Of a stretch of DNA of 64,000 nucleotides, positions 49,949-61,715 are shown one piece after another; position 1 is the stretch's first letter; each line of letters opens with the position of its first letter. Source of the DNA: Casuarina equisetifolia (lineage: Eukaryota; Streptophyta; Magnoliopsida; Fagales; Casuarinaceae); contig CM052354.1 of assembly GCA_028551475.1 (NCBI GenBank), positions 2,525,391 through 2,589,390 of the forward strand, read 5' to 3'. The translations under genes were made by a program, and so were the position numbers. The notes beneath the pieces are model-generated. The model saw nothing but the letters and a program-made list of their open reading frames with translations, made no database searches and was not told the origin of the DNA.

Positions 49949-50408
49949 TGTTAGCATAATTTTTAAGTTTTCCATAAGGTGGGCTTATATTAATGTTGGT
50001 CTAATAAACTGAGACTTAAAAATTCATTTAATGAATATGGACTGGCTGGTGTGGGCCGTGGCGAACTAAATAGGGTCGTGATGAGTGGGCTTATTTGGTG
50101 GCACATAAGGTTAGGGCTAAGTCCTATCCTCTAGCTCATACTATTTAAGCACATTATTTAGGCATTAGGGTTACAAGAGGCTTCATTCTTCAAGCCGCAA
50201 CCCTTTAGCTTCTCTCATCAAGCTAGTGCTTACGGAATGAGAATAGAAAATATAAACTTAACCTAAAGATTGATTTTGCATTTGTGAATATTACTAAGAG
50301 ATTAAAATATGGTATGTTTTTCTTATTTCTTATTCATTTTGGTGTTTTAGATGTGACTACGTAGATCCTGGCTTTTCGATCTCATTAGAGGTTAATTAAA
50401 TTTTAACA
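49949..50408 (+). repeat. 3' LTR of the copia-type element
   Basis: 460 bp, about 95% identical to the 5' LTR and followed by the target-site duplication TTTTC. Confidence 0.95.
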
Positions 50409-51299
50409 TTTTCTATATGCCTTTTTTTTTCTAGGTTTTTTAATGGGAGTAGCATTGTAACATTCTCATATCAACTTTTTATTTATTTAAAAGCAGTTCC
50501 TGAATTTTTAAATTTCTTGTCAACATAGGTAATAGAATTTTGGAGTTAAAAATATTATACTTAAAACACAAAAAGAAAATGACATGTATGGTAGTTTTTA
50601 GCCAAATTGGAAGAGGAAAGTAACTCCAACAGTTCCATGATTATTCTTATTTGGATTGTTTTGGTGAATATATCTCAATGAGAAATCCTATTGAGAAAAA
50701 GAACATGGGGAATTAAACTTAAAAAAGGATGAAGTGTTAACTATTTGATCATCTCATGGAAAAAAAAAAATTATCACAAAGAAAAGATTCTCAGAACTCA
50801 GGTCCTCTTTCATCTCAATTGTCTATAGGTTTGGCTATTTTTATAAAAGAATTTGCAAGAACCTTCAACCAATTAATGAAGAAAGGGATTGATATGATGT
50901 AATTTGGGTTAGTGGCATCAACAAACATAATTTCATTAGTTGGCTAGTTTGTTAAGATAGATTTTCTACAATAAAAGGAATTGCAAAGTTGTTCTCTTGA
51001 GTTAACTTATATTATTATTTTTGTCAATATTGAGTAAAAAAAATAAAAAACTCATTTCTTTTAATATACGTGGATAAGAATAATTTGAACTATTATCCCT
51101 ATTCAAAATGAAATCTAATGTCATATTGAAAATAGAATAAAGAAGTACAATAGATGATCAAAATAACTAAAGAAAAGTATTTGACCACAAAAATTTTTAA
51201 GATATATATTTTTTTTAAGGTTTACATTTACTATATATAAGTTGAATGCAATAAGAGGAGATTTTAGAGTAAAAAAGTTGACATTCTTATTTTATTTAT

Positions 51300-51500
51300 T
51301 TTATTAGCCAAAGTAAAGAAAATTATACAAAAAAGCTATTCTTTGTTTCAAAATATAAAATCATCTTTGAGTAATGTCATTTTGAGTGAGATTTGAAGGC
51401 TTTTAACCTATTTTTTTTGTAACTTTTTCATAATTTTTGTAATGCTGAAATATGTCCCTATACTTTTGTACACTAATTTTTATTAATATAAAATTATATT
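51300..51500 (+). repeat. Interspersed AT-rich repeat, copy 3 of 3
   Basis: Matches 30590-30790 (AAATATAAAATCAT, GTCATTTTGAGTGAGA, AAGGCTTTTAAC, CTATACTTTTGTA). It lies beyond the retroelement, at the left side of the displaced array fragment. Confidence 0.6.
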
Positions 51501-52310
51501 TTTTCACCCAAAAAAAAAAAGAAAGAAAGGATTCTTAACATGTTACATACTATGATTTTACATGGTATTTTAGAAACTATATAATAGTTTTTTTTTTTTG
51601 AAAACCAACTTGTTAGGAAAGAAAATATTTCATAAAGAATATTATAAATTAATATATTTATAATGTGGACACAACTGTATGACGACAGTGTTAACAAGTA
51701 ATCTAGAACCAAAGAGGTTCCATTTGCAGACACCAAAACCTCCAGCTCCCTTTTGCTAACACAGAAAAAAATCTCTATGATGACAGTGCATGGAGATGCT
51801 TTTGCCATATGTGAGGCTTACAACTCTCCCAGCCATGGCAGCCATGCTAATGTCCCGGACTTCTAAATTTTGTTTGCAATTCCCCCAGCGAATCCAAAAA
51901 TGTTAATAGAAAAATCGAAGCTACTTTTGCCTCTTCAACATAAATGCCTGTATGAAGTGTGTGTTTCAATAAAAAATAAAAATAGAAAGGTAATATTTTT
52001 TAGAAAAACCATTTCATACCTCCCATAAAATTGCTAGTTACAAACGGCAGTAGTGACTTGTCATGACATTAAGGGCATTGAATTTTAGTGCCAGCAATTG
52101 TTGAAAATATGCTGCAGCGATTGTGACCATGGCTTCAGTTCAACTCAGACGGGATTAATGGCTGCCATATGGGAGGCTCTTATTCCTTCCTTGCCTTGCG
52201 ACAGGATCAGCAGGGAAAAGTAGAACTTAGTTGACCAGTCCCTTCATTCTTTCTGCAGATCTTCTGGGTCCCAGCTTCCATTACCTGACGAGGTAAGTTG
52301 TCCAGATTTT

Positions 52311-52387
52311 GTTTTTTTGTTTTTTTGTTTTTTTGTTTTTTTGTTTTTTAAATAACAATTAATTAATTAATTAATTAAATTAATTAA
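52311..52387. repeat. Simple repeats (GTTTTTTT)n and (AATT)n
   Basis: Five near-perfect 8-base units of GTTTTTTT at 52311-52349, followed by AATT repeats to 52387. Confidence 0.95.
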
Positions 52388-53668
52388 CTTTAGTATTTGA
52401 TCCTTTGTGTTTAGAAAAGCTTTTATTTCCATGAACAATGGAATGAAGTGATAAAATAATGATGGTCAGAATCAACCCACCTCGACTCAATTAAAGCCCA
52501 AGGGGCCTGGGATTGACGAACTCGTAGTTTCGACATACTAAAATCTCTTAGCCCTTTTGCGTGTTAAAGAAAAGAAATGAAGATCATTTGAACCTGATTT
52601 ATTTAGTGTCGTACTTAAATTTGGGTTTTAATGGCATTTTCTCCACCTCTTTTAAAAATGATTGTTAAAAAAGAAACACCTGCACAAAACAAAATACCAA
52701 AATAAGATATTGACCATATAAGCTAACAATTCTTTACCACTCTACAAGTCATAGAAAAAAGAAACTAATGAGAAAATTTTAAAAAATAACTTTGGTATTT
52801 TTTGTGTAATCAATACGTATAACATGTTTCTCTTTGACAGAAAAGCAAGTATTTATTCCACTTCAAGAAATTAAACCATTTCGTTGACGCTTTTCTCTCA
52901 CAACTAGTTATTATAGTTACACATTAAAAGCTAAAAACATAATTTTCACACTCACCATATTGTTTATAAAGAATTATTTGATTTCCTTTTTGTTTAATTG
53001 ATCTTACTTTTTTTTTTTAACTTTTTTGTAAAGGCTACATCCATAGAAATTTCATAAATTCTTTAAGACAGCACAAGCAGCAAAACCTTGATATGGGACT
53101 TATATGGTACAACATTTAATATAATCTTTTTAAATATAAACGTAAAAAATGGGTACAAAACATTATAAACAAATTGATTGAGGACTAGCTCGAGGCATAG
53201 TTCAATACAAATAAATAAATAACCAAAATATAAAAGAAAATAATGCCTTTTTTTTTAATTGATTGGACTTCAATTGTTCATTTTGGGAGCAAAATCTCAT
53301 AGTAAAACGTTTTATTTATTTTTATCCTTTTACCCGAATAGAAACTTTTGCTTACGTTGATTATTTGCATGATGAAGCAATGTGGATAGAAAAAGGAATA
53401 GACACGAGAAAAATCATATGATACGAAGCCCATGAAAAAGAAAGTTGATCCACGCCCAAACATAAAGAACTTCAAACTGCTTCAGAAAGATCATATAAAT
53501 GTATATGGTTCCTTGGAATATGCAGATTTCTAGTTCATTAGAGGTGGGTAACTAAAAATCTCCTACTCTACGTAAGAGTTAAAGTGTATACAGTGTTGTC
53601 TATCACTGAAAATTTGAGGAATTGTAGCATATTCAATTGGCAGGAATGAAGGAGATTTTACTATTCAC

Positions 53669-53756
53669 CTGAGGTTGTGGGGAAAATGAACATGAAGACA
53701 AAGACGATGATGAGGAGAACTGCAAGAAAACAATTAGATTGAAGATTCTTGTCCAT
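53669..53756 (-). pseudogene. Orphan signal-peptide exon of the defensin-like family
   Basis: ATG at 53756 opens an 88-base exon encoding 29 residues: MDKNLQSNCFLAVL, then a hydrophobic core ending FPTTS. It finishes in phase 1 at a GTGAAT donor, like exon 1 of copies A, B, E and F. Downstream the intron is homologous to theirs to about 53260, but the next shared block (52850-52990) belongs to the array's distal flank and no mature-peptide exon is seen. The signal exon and promoter are intact while the gene body is missing, so I call it a relic. A diverged, unrecognised exon 2 cannot be fully excluded. Confidence 0.7.
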
Positions 53757-53785
53757 GTTCTTCTTCTTGTGCTAAAAAGGAGTAA

Positions 53786-53794
53786 GCATTTATA
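53786..53794 (-). promoter_or_regulatory. TATA box of the orphan signal exon
   Basis: TATAAATGC, 30-38 bases upstream of the orphan ATG, in a flank homologous to those of the array genes (a GGCGGCAATATTCCA-like element near 53822-53837). Confidence 0.5.
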
Positions 53795-54029
53795 GTAGAG
53801 ATTTACTTCATGCTTCTACTTTGGAATATTGCCGCCATTAAGAGCAGGAGTGAAACCTCGAAAATTGGAATGCAGTAAAATGCTTCATGAGCTTGTTAAG
53901 GCATCAGCTTTGTTTAGTACAACTTGCTCTTCTCTTCTTGAAGAGTCATTTTCATTCCTTTGTAGTTGCAATACGAGCCACTATTGTGCATAATTTAGAC
54001 TCATACCTTTGTTCATTTGGCTTATGTAA

Positions 54030-54278
54030 TCAAATTTCCCTATCAAAAAAGCGGTAACTTGTGAACCAACTATTTTGACATTCCCTCCACGTTGCATTTT
54101 CCATTATCTTGCATTGCGTGTCCCAGTTGTATGGAGAGAAGCATGGCCCCGACCATGCTTGGCTCTTGACCTTGTGATAACAATATTCTCTGTCGTTTGT
54201 ATAATCATACAATGAGAAAACCATAAAAATGTCACATACAGAAAAATCCATAAGAAACTTGAGGAGAAGAACTTGCAA
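54030..54278 (-). pseudogene. Relic of a classical plant defensin (mature-peptide exon)
   Basis: An open frame on the minus strand reads YCYHKVKSQAWSGPCFSPY, then NWDTQCKIMENATWRECQ. Cysteine spacing is C-x12-C-x5-[Trp]-x3-C-x10-C. That is the plant-defensin frame, with the third cysteine replaced by Trp; the last cysteines (normally C-x-C...C) are not recognisable downstream. SQAWSGPC corresponds to the SxTWSGPC-type motif after the first cysteine of many defensins. There is no signal peptide in the frame. A more decayed copy lies at 38.3-38.6 kb. Confidence 0.65.
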
Positions 54279-54329
54279 AACAAGAATGCAATTCAGTATG
54301 CAAATCTAAACAAACAAGTTATTCTAGCT

Positions 54330-57300
54330 GCTGCCAGAGGGCAAAGCTACTCATCAGCTGTTAGGTCTTTTTTCCAATCATGGCCACAAAATCTTAGAAA
54401 GCTAAAAAGCACATGAAGATAGAATGCCTTTTGATGGAGATGGACCACACAATAGCTATTGATGGTGACAAAACGGGCAACTTGTCAGTGACTAACAACT
54501 ATAAAAATAATGAACACATCATTCTTTGCTAATTGGCCTTTTTTTTTTTTTTTTAATAGCAATAGATTTGGGAACCTTACAGAATTTCTATGTATTCAAA
54601 TTGATGGCTTATCTCTCTCAAAATTAACGTGAAATCTTTTCACATTAGCTTACAGGCATCGAGCAAGCATGATAACGGTAGGAATCGGTAACATTTAGTG
54701 GCCAAAGGTGTCATTTTGCCTCATAAGACATATTCAAAATTAGTGTAAGTAGAAACGAGGGTAAAAATGAAAAATAAGTATCATACTAATGTTGTGAGTA
54801 GTTAGTAGGTATATCATATATTAAATATATCCTAGGCATATCTCATTTATACCTTCAAAGTTATTCTATTCAATATTAGCTTAGAAAGGGAAAAACATGG
54901 GAAACCCTAGAAAAGGGTTGCACCGCATTGTGAGGATGACAACTCATGTGCTGCATTATGGGGATGGCAGTTGAAGGGTGTTGTTTTGTGTTGTAGCCGC
55001 CAGTCAAGAGAGATACCAATATGCATGTACTATATACGCATTCGGAGGTGGGACTTGCTATAGGTGCTAAGAATAGCCATGGATGGGATAAGTGTGAGTC
55101 TTGTAAATAGAATATTTTTATTCTCTTAGGGAAATTTTCATTAGAGGAGAAAAGATAGGTAGATGCATCGAAAACAGTGGATATAGTACTAAATTATCCA
55201 AGCTACCTTAGATCTTATATCTCTTGCATGTTTATAGCTCAATCTATGCATTTGGATGTTCATATGATAAGCTGATTCAACAAGAAGTAAAGAGAGTTAC
55301 ATTTTTTCATTAGTTGCATTGCCAGAGAGTTTATGTAATCTTGAAGGATTCAGCATAACAACTCACATGGAATTTTTGTCCCATGCAGCAAACGCTACTA
55401 GGAAAGTTAAGAAAATGAAATCTGTATATGGAGAATTATGTGACTTTCCTTTGCTTCCTAAGGCTCGGTGCCTTCATTGTCAGTTTTAATTTTGATAGAA
55501 ATACAAAAATCCGAATATGGGAGATTCTTTTGTTGGTTCTTGTGTGGTAATCGTGTTTTTCATCTTGTGAAAGTACAGTTTTAGTTAAAAGTAATTCCAT
55601 ATCCAAGTGCCACAAGGATAGATCATTTTATCTAAAAGCAACACGTCATTTTCATGTAACTTCTCTTTAATGGAAATCAACCAGATTTTTTTTAATTTCT
55701 TAAGTCCGTTTTCTCTTTAAATTTGAGCTTTTCTTGAACTCCCTTGAAAAGGATGGCAATCTGGGAAAGGATATTCCTAATCGACTGGTACTTCAACTCA
55801 CTGATGCAGTTATGTTAGAGATAAATTTTATTGAATATGTTTTGATGAGAAAATAGAATGGCTAGATGGGTGTTTACAGCTAAGGAGCTTAAAATCTTCA
55901 GGACTCATATACATGCATATCCATGCATGTTCATCCTTGTCCTCAGGAGAAGAAGGAAACCACAGCTTGAAGTCGGACAAGTTGCATCAGCTGGTGAAAA
56001 TCCTAGCCAATGAATTGAAATCTCTTGCTTCCTTTTAAATTCCTTTGATTCGGAACCACTTGAGAGGCATAGAGGGAAGCTTCATTCCTCCAGACTAATT
56101 CTAGGAAGCACGTCTAGAATGGGAAAATTTCCCCAGTTTCTTTTCAAGAGGAGATTTTGACAAACAAATTGAAGGCAGATGAACATGACGTGAGGGATTG
56201 TAGAATGGGGAACGATTGATTAGGCGCATATATATATATATATATGTATGTGATCGTTAAGTATAAGAAGTTGTAGATAATATAGTTTTTTTTTTCTTTT
56301 TTTAACTTGTAAAAATCTGGTGTGTATTACACATTGTTAATTTGTTGATGCACTATATTATTTATGTTTAAAGATGTTTATATCTTTTATAAGCAAGATT
56401 TATATACTAAACACATCAATGTATAAAGTGAGCTACAATTTTTTTTTCTTTTATTTGTAAATTGAATTCCATAATACAAAATCAAAGTTGAGCCAACTTC
56501 CTTCATTTTTGCCTATCAAAACTCAAAATACATGGAAACCAACTTTAGCTTGGACCCATCAAGGATAGCTGTATACAAAATTTTGAGTATTTTTGTGAGT
56601 TGGAATGATAGAAAGTAACGCCCCTCTATATATCAAGGAATAAGTTTTTATTCTTAAGTTGAATTTTGGATAACGATCGAGTGTATGTGTATTTTTTTTT
56701 TTTGGAACATTTCCAATTAAAACAAGAAGACAAATTTAATAGCCCCACAAATCTAGAACGAATCAGTGGAAGTGATGGTGGATGCTTTTGTTTATTCCAC
56801 TTGGAGAAGACCATCCCTTTGATGCCGTCTCTCATAAGTAGTTGTTATGCATTCCAAGATAAAAACTTATTTCTTACGATCACCACATTATTTCATAAAA
56901 GTTGCTCTTTTCTCCATGTTATTATTTTATCCTCGTGTAATAAAAGGAAAAGAATTTCATTTCCAATCAAATACCTACAAATATTTGGGTGTGATTTTAA
57001 ACTACAAACCAAACAACAGCGGAAAATTACTGGTATTTTCCAAATATATTTAAATCAATTTTTTCTTTGATATAAATACATTTGAAGTATTTTACCCCTT
57101 AAGATTCTTCACTACTGAAAATCTGCAGCTTTTAGAAAGTAAATTGACTGATGTTAAACAATTTATGGAAAAAAAAATTGAAATATGGCCTTCAATGGCC
57201 TGTATGTATAAACAATTGGTAAAAATTCTTTTACTTCTTACAAAATGTTAAGGGCCAAAGGTAATACCACAGAGATGTCAGTAACTGTAACATGTAAGCA

Positions 57301-58980
57301 TTTGGGATTAAAACCAAAATGTTGTCTTTCTTTTGTAAAGTTACCAATTATGCTCAACTGCTGAAATTTTTCCTTATAGAACATATCTAAAACTGATTTG
57401 GTAACTTTTCAGAGTAAGAGATTTTTCTTGCTGAGGTTCGTATTTCTGCATATTATGCGATTGTGATGTTGACAATAAAATCTTATCTATCCTAGAACCG
57501 CTAGAGCTATGTTAGTTTACGTAGACAGATTTGATACATTAGTGGTCCTGTCAGAATCCCATTTACAGATGTATGCGGTGGTTCAGGACGGGAAATGTCG
57601 ATAAACATCAATTTTTGTATATTATCATCTGGGTTCCTCTAGCTTAATGTTCCAGATCACAATGAAAATATCTGGATAAGTTGCCAACGTTAAGGGAAGG
57701 GAAGCTGAACCTGTCTTGGGTAATCCACAGAATTTCTGACTGGTAAAAAGCATCTCAAATGCTCACGAGGAAGTCACAAACTAGTGAAGTCCCCACCACT
57801 CAGCGCTAAAGTCCGTTTCCGTCTTTCAGAGAAATGTGTCACAAAGCAATAACCAAAGAAGACATGGAGCTTGGAAATTTTCTATATTGCTTGCTTAAGA
57901 AAATTGTGTACAAGACTAGTCCTTTATATAACTTAAGGATGGACCAATAAAGAAAAATAAACAAATAATAAAGGAAATATTCCTACACTATACACGTAAA
58001 TAGATTCCTAAATTAGATAACACATATGGAGAGAATATCAAATCATATTGGCAAAGATACACACGTATCTCTAACAAAATGCACTGTTTTTCCTACACTT
58101 CCCTTGGTTTTTTCTTTCAAACCAATGCCAACTTTTTCCGATCTTAATCCTGGTCGCAGAAAATTTTCATTGTGTTTGTGATTTCTTGAGAATTTAGAAT
58201 TCCAATTTACTGGGGAAAAGAAGTTCAGGCAATGTCAAAACTTCCTTTCTGTGATGATCATCAACATCACTAAAATTCTGGAGGCCCAACTCCTTTACTC
58301 CAGCCATGGACCTGGTTTTACTTTGAGAGAAAATGAAGATCGGTCAGAAGAACAAAATATGGAAGTTAGGTCAGATGTGCATAGGTAAGACTGCTATATA
58401 TGGTATTAAATTATTAGCATCATTGAGAAGTTCGGGGGCAACTCATCCTCTTATTTCTTTAAAATGAAGTGTTCTTGGATATTTTTGGTACAGAAGACAC
58501 AGACATGTCTGTACTCTTATGAATTCGTTATCAACATCGTTGTTGGCCCTTGCATCCTCTGTGTTGGCAATGGCATGGCTCTATACAACAAACTAACAAT
58601 ACTACAATGGCAAGAGAAATAAAAAGAAATAACAAACAAGAATATATAGAAGACAACAATTGATAGAAGTAGCTTTCCCGATTTTAGTACTTGCATAGTT
58701 GAAAAAGCAATAAAGTAAATGAATAAAATTGTTACCGTTCAAAAATGATATTAGACCTGTCATGTTAAAAGGCTTAAGCTTATTGATACTAAAACTTAGT
58801 AGAAAAATGCAAATCAGTGGTCAAGATTGCCAAAGGACAAGGTACAAAAATCCATCACCTAGCCTTTATACTGATTCACGTAGATAAAATAAGAAGCTCG
58901 GTGGGTGGGCCCTCACTACAAAACAAGATGGAATTCCAAAAAAACCGCCGAGCCCTGAACACTTTCACCAAAACGGGATG
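54330..58980. other. Intergenic region with displaced array flank
   Basis: No gene is supportable. 56170-56960 is a diverged copy of 19090-19960: CAGATGAACATGACGTGAGGGA, the TTGGACCCATCAAG block, and the CTTCATT..CATCAAAACTCAAA block. 56232-56253 is a (TA)n tract. The remainder (54.3-56.1 and 57.0-58.9 kb) shows only short open frames without domain signatures. Confidence 0.5.
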
Positions 58981-59011
58981 ACTACACCAGGGCATTTCAG
59001 TCTATCCGAGC

Positions 59012-59378
59012 ATGAGCCGCCGTTCTCGGACAAAAGATACGCCGATTTCCCTGTCGGTAATGCACCTACGTTCCACGGCTAGCTACTACCCCGTAAGCGG
59101 ACGGTTTTATCATCTTCACCCGGAGATGACGGACGAGGAGATCCTGCAGCTGGTGGACGGCCCCATGAGGGACGCCATGCATCACCAGCATGAGATTGTA
59201 AGGTCGATCCTCGAGCTCCAAGGCTGCGTACACTATCTTAGGCCCCACCTTCAAGGCTTCAGCGCCGGTAGATGCCGAGACCTTCCGTCACGCGCTGCCG
59301 TTGTCTTCCTACGATTACTACGTTCATCACATCAATTCAATGGCCAGAGGTCTGGTCGACCATGATCAACCTCTCGCT
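59012..59378 (+). pseudogene. GC-rich coding-like fragment cut off by a retroelement
   Basis: An open frame from ATG 59012 reads MSRRSRTKDTPISLSVMHLR, later RFYHLHPEMTDEEILQLVDG and PMRDAMHHQHEIVRSILEL. From about 59200 a different frame looks more protein-like (AYTILGPTFKASAPVDAETF, then SSYDYYVHHINSMARGLV) and continues to 59378, exactly where an LTR begins. The frame change may be decay or a missed splice; GTAAG follows CATGAGATT at 59196. Base composition is far more GC-rich than the surroundings. I do not recognise the protein; the 3' part is displaced or lost. Confidence 0.4.
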
Positions 59379-60180
59379 TGTTTATTAATATTGGAGTAAA
59401 TGCAGAAAACACGTACGCACACACTAAAATCAACCAAGTAAATCATAAACATAGAAATTTACGTGGTTAGGGCAAATATCCCTACATCCACGGCCTAAGG
59501 AGTCACTTCTTTTACCAATGAGAAAGGTTATAAGGGGTTACAAATTCTCACAAAATCTGAAATTCTTTCACCGATGAAGGAGATGCATGCTCCAAATTTC
59601 TCACTTTCATACTCTCACTAGAGTTCACATGCTACTCTTTTTTTGTTTTTCTTTTTCACATGAAGGAAAAAATGATCATTTTTCCCTTCACTAATTTTCT
59701 CCAAACACAACAATTTCCTCCTTTTAGAGGAATATTAGTTCAACATCTCTGCACCATTAAAAAAAAAAAAATTGCTCCTAAACATTGACTATACTTGGAG
59801 TCCATACAACAATCCACTACAAATCTCGAACTTATCTCTTGTCAATGGTTTCATCAACATATCGACACCATTAGAGATGAAAAGCAAGAAGAAATAGAGA
59901 TGAACTTAGAAGCAACGAAGTAGCTCCACATACCAAGAGCTATAAAATTGTCAACAACAAAAGGAAACGTTCTCAAAAGTTTCCCGACCGTGTCTAAGTT
60001 TCCATTCCTCTATGTCTTTTCATAATCTAATGCCTACAACATAACCTACAGATCCGTCACATGCACCTTGGACACCACCTTCCCAAAATTTTCAATTTTC
60101 GAAGGAAAGGGGCCTAACATGTAACACTGATCATTTTCCTTTTTAATTCAATGCCAAGCCCTACTATCTGATAACACAAC
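59379..60180 (-). mobile_element. Truncated copia-type LTR element
   Basis: One LTR (59379-59745 on the plus strand, TGTTTATTAAT to TAGTTCAACA, so TGTTGAAC...AATAAACA on the minus strand) is followed by a short internal remnant. That remnant carries the typical end of copia RNase H (GVDMLMKPL) and, near 60166-60178, a degenerate primer-binding-site-like word. Most of the interior and the other LTR are missing. It is broken; its age cannot be estimated without a second LTR. Confidence 0.65.
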
Positions 60181-60325
60181 CCCAAAAAGGCCATGGCATA
60201 AGTTACTATTGTTGATATACTGTTGACCTTAACCAATGTGTAACTACAATGAATTGATTTACATGCCTCTATATCCAGAAAGAATATTTAAAAAAAAAAA
60301 GATGCTACGGAACATTTTTCAAGCA

Positions 60326-60545
60326 ATTCTTAAACTGTTAATCAGGCACCACTTTTCGAGTGTCCTTAAATATCGAAGAAGTAACTGTGAGAACTGATAA
60401 GAACTAGTTTAATCAAGAAGGCACTGTCAAAACGTCCTCCTGGTATTGCCTCTCCTGGACTGACGTGGCTTCTAGTGATTAAGCCAAACAATATAACACC
60501 TAGTGTAGGAATTGCAGATAAGAACCAAGAAACTTAAACAGCTAT
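60326..60545. repeat. Direct repeat, left copy
   Basis: About 217 bases (ATTCTTAAACTGTTAATC to ACTTAAACA) nearly identical to 61496-61715, with only a handful of substitutions, 1170 bases apart. Confidence 0.9.
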
Positions 60546-61220
60546 TAAAATATAAAAGACGTCATGCAGCTCTTATTGCGATAAGCCATCTTGCCATAAG
60601 TAGGTTTCTTCATAAAAGGTATGTGAAAGTGTTCTTCTAACTGCATTATATGAGACGCATGAAATTTGGTTGGTATTTAATTTGATAAGTTCCAAAGACG
60701 GTCATATAATATTTCATCATATGATTGTACAGGGAGGGGCATCGGTTATCGAAAAGAAAGTAAAGGAATTATTGATCAGACCGGGAATGAAAATTTGAAT
60801 TCAGTATGAATAAAAGATCTTCCTGTGTTATACTATTTAATTCTCGACGATGAATCAATTTGATAGCTCAGATATTGTTATTCATGATATTTCTCCAATT
60901 CAATATCGTCGAGATGCAATTCATCCCATTGAATATTGAATTTGCATTACGAATATTTTGCTGGCAAAGTTAAGTAAATTGGGAGTATGGCGGTGACATA
61001 AGCGGCAGTGATAAGGGGGGGCAAGGCGAGCGGGGGCGAGGAATTGACTCTGTCTGTCGCAAATTCTCTCTCTCACAAAGGCCTGCCGGTGCTCTTCAAA
61101 CTTTTTGGAGGTTCACAGTTTATGCCTCCAGATTTGTCCTATTTTGTTTTCATATGGCAGACAACGACGTTTAAGCCGTACTTCCGCAGGGTACCATTGT
61201 CGCCCCATTCCAGGCCACAT

Positions 61221-61401
61221 CTCTGCAGCAACATGCGAGGCTATCTGAACCCTCAGCTGGCAGGAACCCTTTTTTAGGACGAATCTGTCTCCAGAGGCAG
61301 ATTCCTTGCGGTTTCTACAGCTGCATGCGAGGCTAACTGAACCCTTAGCTGGTAGGAAACGTTTTGTACGACCAATCTGTCGCCAGGGGCAGATTCCACG
61401 T
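61221..61401. repeat. Two-unit tandem repeat of about 90 bp
   Basis: CTGCAGCAACATGCGAGGCTA... at 61221-61318 and CTGCATGCGAGGCTA... at 61319-61401 share TGAACCCT.AGCTGG.AGGAA, AATCTGTC.CCAG and GGCAGATTCC. The second lacks a few bases. It lies between the two 217-bp direct repeats. Confidence 0.8.
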
Positions 61402-61495
61402 GTAAGTATTAGCTGAAATTTAAATACAAATGATTACGTCAAACAAGTAATATAATAATAAAAAAGATATCCTCTTACAAAAATTAGGATAAGCC

Positions 61496-61715
61496 ATTCT
61501 TAAACTGTTAATCAGGCACCACTTTTCGAGTTTCCTTAAATATCGAAGAGGTAACTGTGAAAACTGATAAGAACTAGTTTAATCAAGAAGGCACTGTCAA
61601 AACGTCCTCCTGGTATTGCCTCTCCTGGACTGACGTGGCTTCTAGTGATTAAGCCAAACAATATAACACCTAGTGTAGGAATTGCAGATAAGAACCAAGA
61701 AACTTAAACAACTAT
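61496..61715. repeat. Direct repeat, right copy
   Basis: Partner of 60326-60545. The flanks diverge on both sides (GATAAGCC before, ACTATATATTTT after), so the duplicated unit ends here. Confidence 0.9.

Larger units (their letters stand above)
43718..50413 (+). mobile_element. Ty1/copia-type LTR retrotransposon, broken
   Basis: Two 460-bp LTRs (43723-44182 and 49949-50408), both TGTTAG...TTTTAACA, enclose about 5.8 kb. The 5-bp target duplication TTTTC flanks the element (43718-43722 and 50409-50413). A primer-binding site complementary to initiator tRNA-Met starts two bases after the 5' LTR, and a purine-rich tract (AAGTGAGAGAA) precedes the 3' LTR. The interior has no long open frame and must contain many breaks. 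Faint zinc-knuckle-like and RNase-H-like traces lie in the order expected for copia. I count about 25 differences between the LTRs (about 5%), pointing to insertion a few million years ago, depending on the substitution rate assumed. Confidence 0.92.

Noticed and set aside
51494-51808. Minus-strand frame starting MAKASPCTVIIEIFFC
   Set aside because: The first 40 residues look mildly protein-like (VSKRELEVLVSANGT), but the rest is low-complexity and overlaps the interspersed repeat; no family recognised.
54030-54278. A functional intact defensin gene
   Set aside because: The third cysteine is Trp, the terminal cysteines and a signal peptide are missing, and no splice acceptor is evident.
61008-61277. 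Open frame of 89 codons as a gene
   Set aside because: It overlaps the two-unit tandem repeat and has no recognisable domain or start context.
60326-61715. The 217-bp repeats as LTRs of a small TRIM element
   Set aside because: A TG...CA pair can be drawn, but the homology extends past both ends, and I see no primer-binding site, purine tract or target duplication.
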